This document shows, piece by piece, positions 6,167-7,584 of a DNA stretch of 7,584 bases (the first letter of the stretch is position 1; the number at the start of each line of letters is the position of its first letter). Where the stretch lies: positions 1 to 7,584 of the forward strand of contig CAJXJG010000080.1 in assembly GCA_913054425.1 (NCBI GenBank), written 5' to 3'. The position numbers were made by a program, and so were the translations under genes. The stretch comes from an uncultured Fidelibacterota bacterium. GTDB taxonomy: Bacteria > Fidelibacterota > Marinisomatia > Marinisomatales > UBA8229. The notes under the pieces were generated by a model, which saw nothing but the letters and a program-made list of their open reading frames with translations, had not been told where the DNA came from and searched no databases.

Positions 6167-7584
6167 TTATATTACGGTAGTTTCCTGCCATTCTCCGAAT
6201 ACATCTTTCATTTCTTGAACAATTTCTCCTAATGTGGCAGACACCTTGGCTGCGTGGATAATTGGTTCCATTATATTTCGTCCATTTAAGCAAGCGTCTC
6301 GAATTTCTGCCAAGGCATCATTAACTGTTTGATTATCTCTTTTCTTCCGTAATTCCTCAATCGCTTTAATTTGATTTATTTCAGATTCTTCCCCAAGTTT
6401 TAAGATTGGTATCTCAATCTTTTCATCTTTCTTTACAAACTCATTGACACCTACCACTATTCGCTGTTTCTGATCCACTTTTGCTTGATATTCAGAAGCT
6501 GCTTTCGCAATCTCCCCTTGAAAAAACCCCTGTTCTATAGCTGGAATTACACCTCCGATTTCATCAATCTGTAAAAAATACTTTTCTGCAGATGCTTCCA
6601 TCCTATCTGTTAGTGACTCAATAAACCATCCACCACCTAAGGGATCTACCACGTTTGGCACACCCGTTTCATAAGCTAATAACTGTTGTGTACGAAGAGC
6701 AATTTCAGCAGATTTTTCAGAAGGTAATGCCAGGGTTTCATCCATTGCGTTTGTGTGTAAAGATTGGGTTCCGCCCAACACACCCGCCAACGCCTGAAAG
6801 GCTGTTCGAGCGATGTTTACCTCTGGTTGTTGGGCAGTGAGAGAACATCCAGCAGTCTGCGTATGAAATCGAAGCTTCCATGAACGGGGATTTTTTGCGT
6901 TATATTTGTTTTTCATTCGTTTTGCCCAAATGCGACGGGCAGCACGAAATTTAGCGATCTCTTCAAAAAAATCAAGATGGGAATTAAAGAAAAAAGAAAG
7001 ACGTGGCGCAAAAGAATCTATATCCATTCCCGCCTTCACAGCATATTCAACATAAGTAAAGCCATCAGCCAATGTAAATGCAAGCTCCTGCGCAGCAGTT
7101 GATCCAGCTTCCCGAATATGATATCCACTGATAGAAATCGTATTAAACTTAGGCATATATTTTGCACAGAATTCCATCATATCCGTTATAATTCTCATTG
7201 AAGGTTCCGGTGGAAAAATCCATTCTTTTTGGGCAATAAATTCTTTCAAAATATCATTCTGCAATGTACCCGTCAGTTTATTCAATGGGACCATTTGTTT
7301 CTCTGCTAAAGCAATAAAAAATCCCAACAAAATGACAGCAGGACCGTTGATAGTTTGAGATACTGAAATCTTACTAAGATCAATGCCGTCGAACAGCTTT
7401 TCCATATCTCGCATGGATGCAACGTTTACACCGCACTTACCAACTTCACCTTCTGAAATCGTATGATCAGGATCATACCCCATAAGCGTTGGCATATCAT
7501 ACGCAACGGATAACCCGGTCTGACCCTGTTTTAATAAAAAATGGAATCGTTCATTCGTTTTCTGCGGGGTTCCAAAACCGGAAA
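6167..7584 (-). CDS. Methylmalonyl-CoA mutase, catalytic (large) subunit, 5' end missing
   Basis: The frame is open to the right edge, giving 471 visible C-terminal residues; it starts outside the window, and the ATG at 7495 is internal (the preceding codons read GFGTPQKTNERFHFLL, typical of the family). The enzyme interconverts (R)-methylmalonyl-CoA and succinyl-CoA using adenosylcobalamin. Seen in order: LPT-like MPTLMGYDPDH with the substrate tyrosine at 7477-7475, SQTINGPA, PPEPSMRII with the carboxylate-binding arginine at 7195-7193, SGYHIREAG with the active-site histidine at 7120-7118, FAPRLSFFF, FHTQTAGCSLT, GGTQSLHTNAMDE and VVDPLGGGWFIE. The Tyr plus Arg pair is that of methylmalonyl-CoA mutase rather than isobutyryl-CoA mutase (Phe/Gln). 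The protein stops at ATLGEIVQEMKDVFGEW, just after the TIM-barrel part, with no B12-binding DxHxxG domain. This matches the split two-subunit form, with the B12 subunit encoded elsewhere. A 46-base gap without terminator leads to the GAPDH homologue. Confidence 0.95.
   Translation of the reverse strand, partial: SGFGTPQKTNERFHFLLKQGQTGLSVAYDMPTLMGYDPDHTISEGEVGKCGVNVASMRDMEKLFDGIDLSKISVSQTINGPAVILLGFFIALAEKQMVPLNKLTGTLQNDILKEFIAQKEWIFPPEPSMRIITDMMEFCAKYMPKFNTISISGYHIREAGSTAAQELAFTLADGFTYVEYAVKAGMDIDSFAPRLSFFFNSHLDFFEEIAKFRAARRIWAKRMKNKYNAKNPRSWKLRFHTQTAGCSLTAQQPEVNIARTAFQALAGVLGGTQSLHTNAMDETLALPSEKSAEIALRTQQLLAYETGVPNVVDPLGGGWFIESLTDRMEASAEKYFLQIDEIGGVIPAIEQGFFQGEIAKAASEYQAKVDQKQRIVVGVNEFVKKDEKIEIPILKLGEESEINQIKAIEELRKKRDNQTVNDALAEIRDACLNGRNIMEPIIHAAKVSATLGEIVQEMKDVFGEWQETTVI

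Noticed and set aside
6093..6293. A 66-codon minus-strand frame spanning the mutase-GAPDH junction
   Set aside because: It overlaps the ends of two well-supported genes in another frame, and its product is a composition-driven string with no family resemblance. The strong Shine-Dalgarno site belongs to the GAPDH homologue.

Overview
The window holds seven protein-coding genes, all on the minus strand, so transcription runs from position 7584 towards position 1. In that order they are: the catalytic subunit of a methylmalonyl-CoA mutase (cut by the right edge), an archaeal-type (class II) glyceraldehyde-3-phosphate dehydrogenase homologue, tilS, hpt, ftsH, folP, and the first 36 codons of a cdaA/dacA-type diadenylate cyclase (cut by the left edge). 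No gap exceeds 62 bases. I see no tRNA, rRNA, CRISPR array, insertion sequence, prophage gene or intrinsic terminator.

The organism is an AT-rich bacterium. The run tilS-hpt-ftsH-folP-cdaA joins the widespread tilS-hpt-ftsH cluster to a folP-cdaA pair that I associate mainly with the Bacteroidota/FCB side of the bacterial tree. A stand-alone mutase catalytic subunit and a class II GAPDH next to it fit an uncultured FCB-type lineage such as Neomarinimicrobiota (SAR406). That placement is inference from gene order and protein style, not a database result.

Right block (5056-7584): the mutase subunit interconverts methylmalonyl-CoA and succinyl-CoA with a separately encoded B12 subunit. It is followed after 46 bases by the GAPDH homologue, which has the clearest Shine-Dalgarno sequence in the window. 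The two are probably co-transcribed central carbon metabolism genes.

Left block (1-4993): a compact housekeeping operon. TilS modifies the wobble base of tRNA-Ile(CAU), Hpt salvages purine bases, FtsH is the membrane AAA+ zinc protease, FolP makes dihydropteroate for folate, and CdaA makes c-di-AMP at the membrane. tilS/hpt share an ATGA overlap and hpt/ftsH a TGATG overlap, which suggests coupled translation. The 62-base tilS leader separates the blocks and shows no convincing promoter or terminator, so one long transcript is possible.

This is mostly ordinary core genome. The item most worth a second look is the bacterial class II GAPDH homologue with an altered catalytic-cysteine signature beside a split methylmalonyl-CoA mutase. 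I found no evidence for an undescribed multi-gene system.
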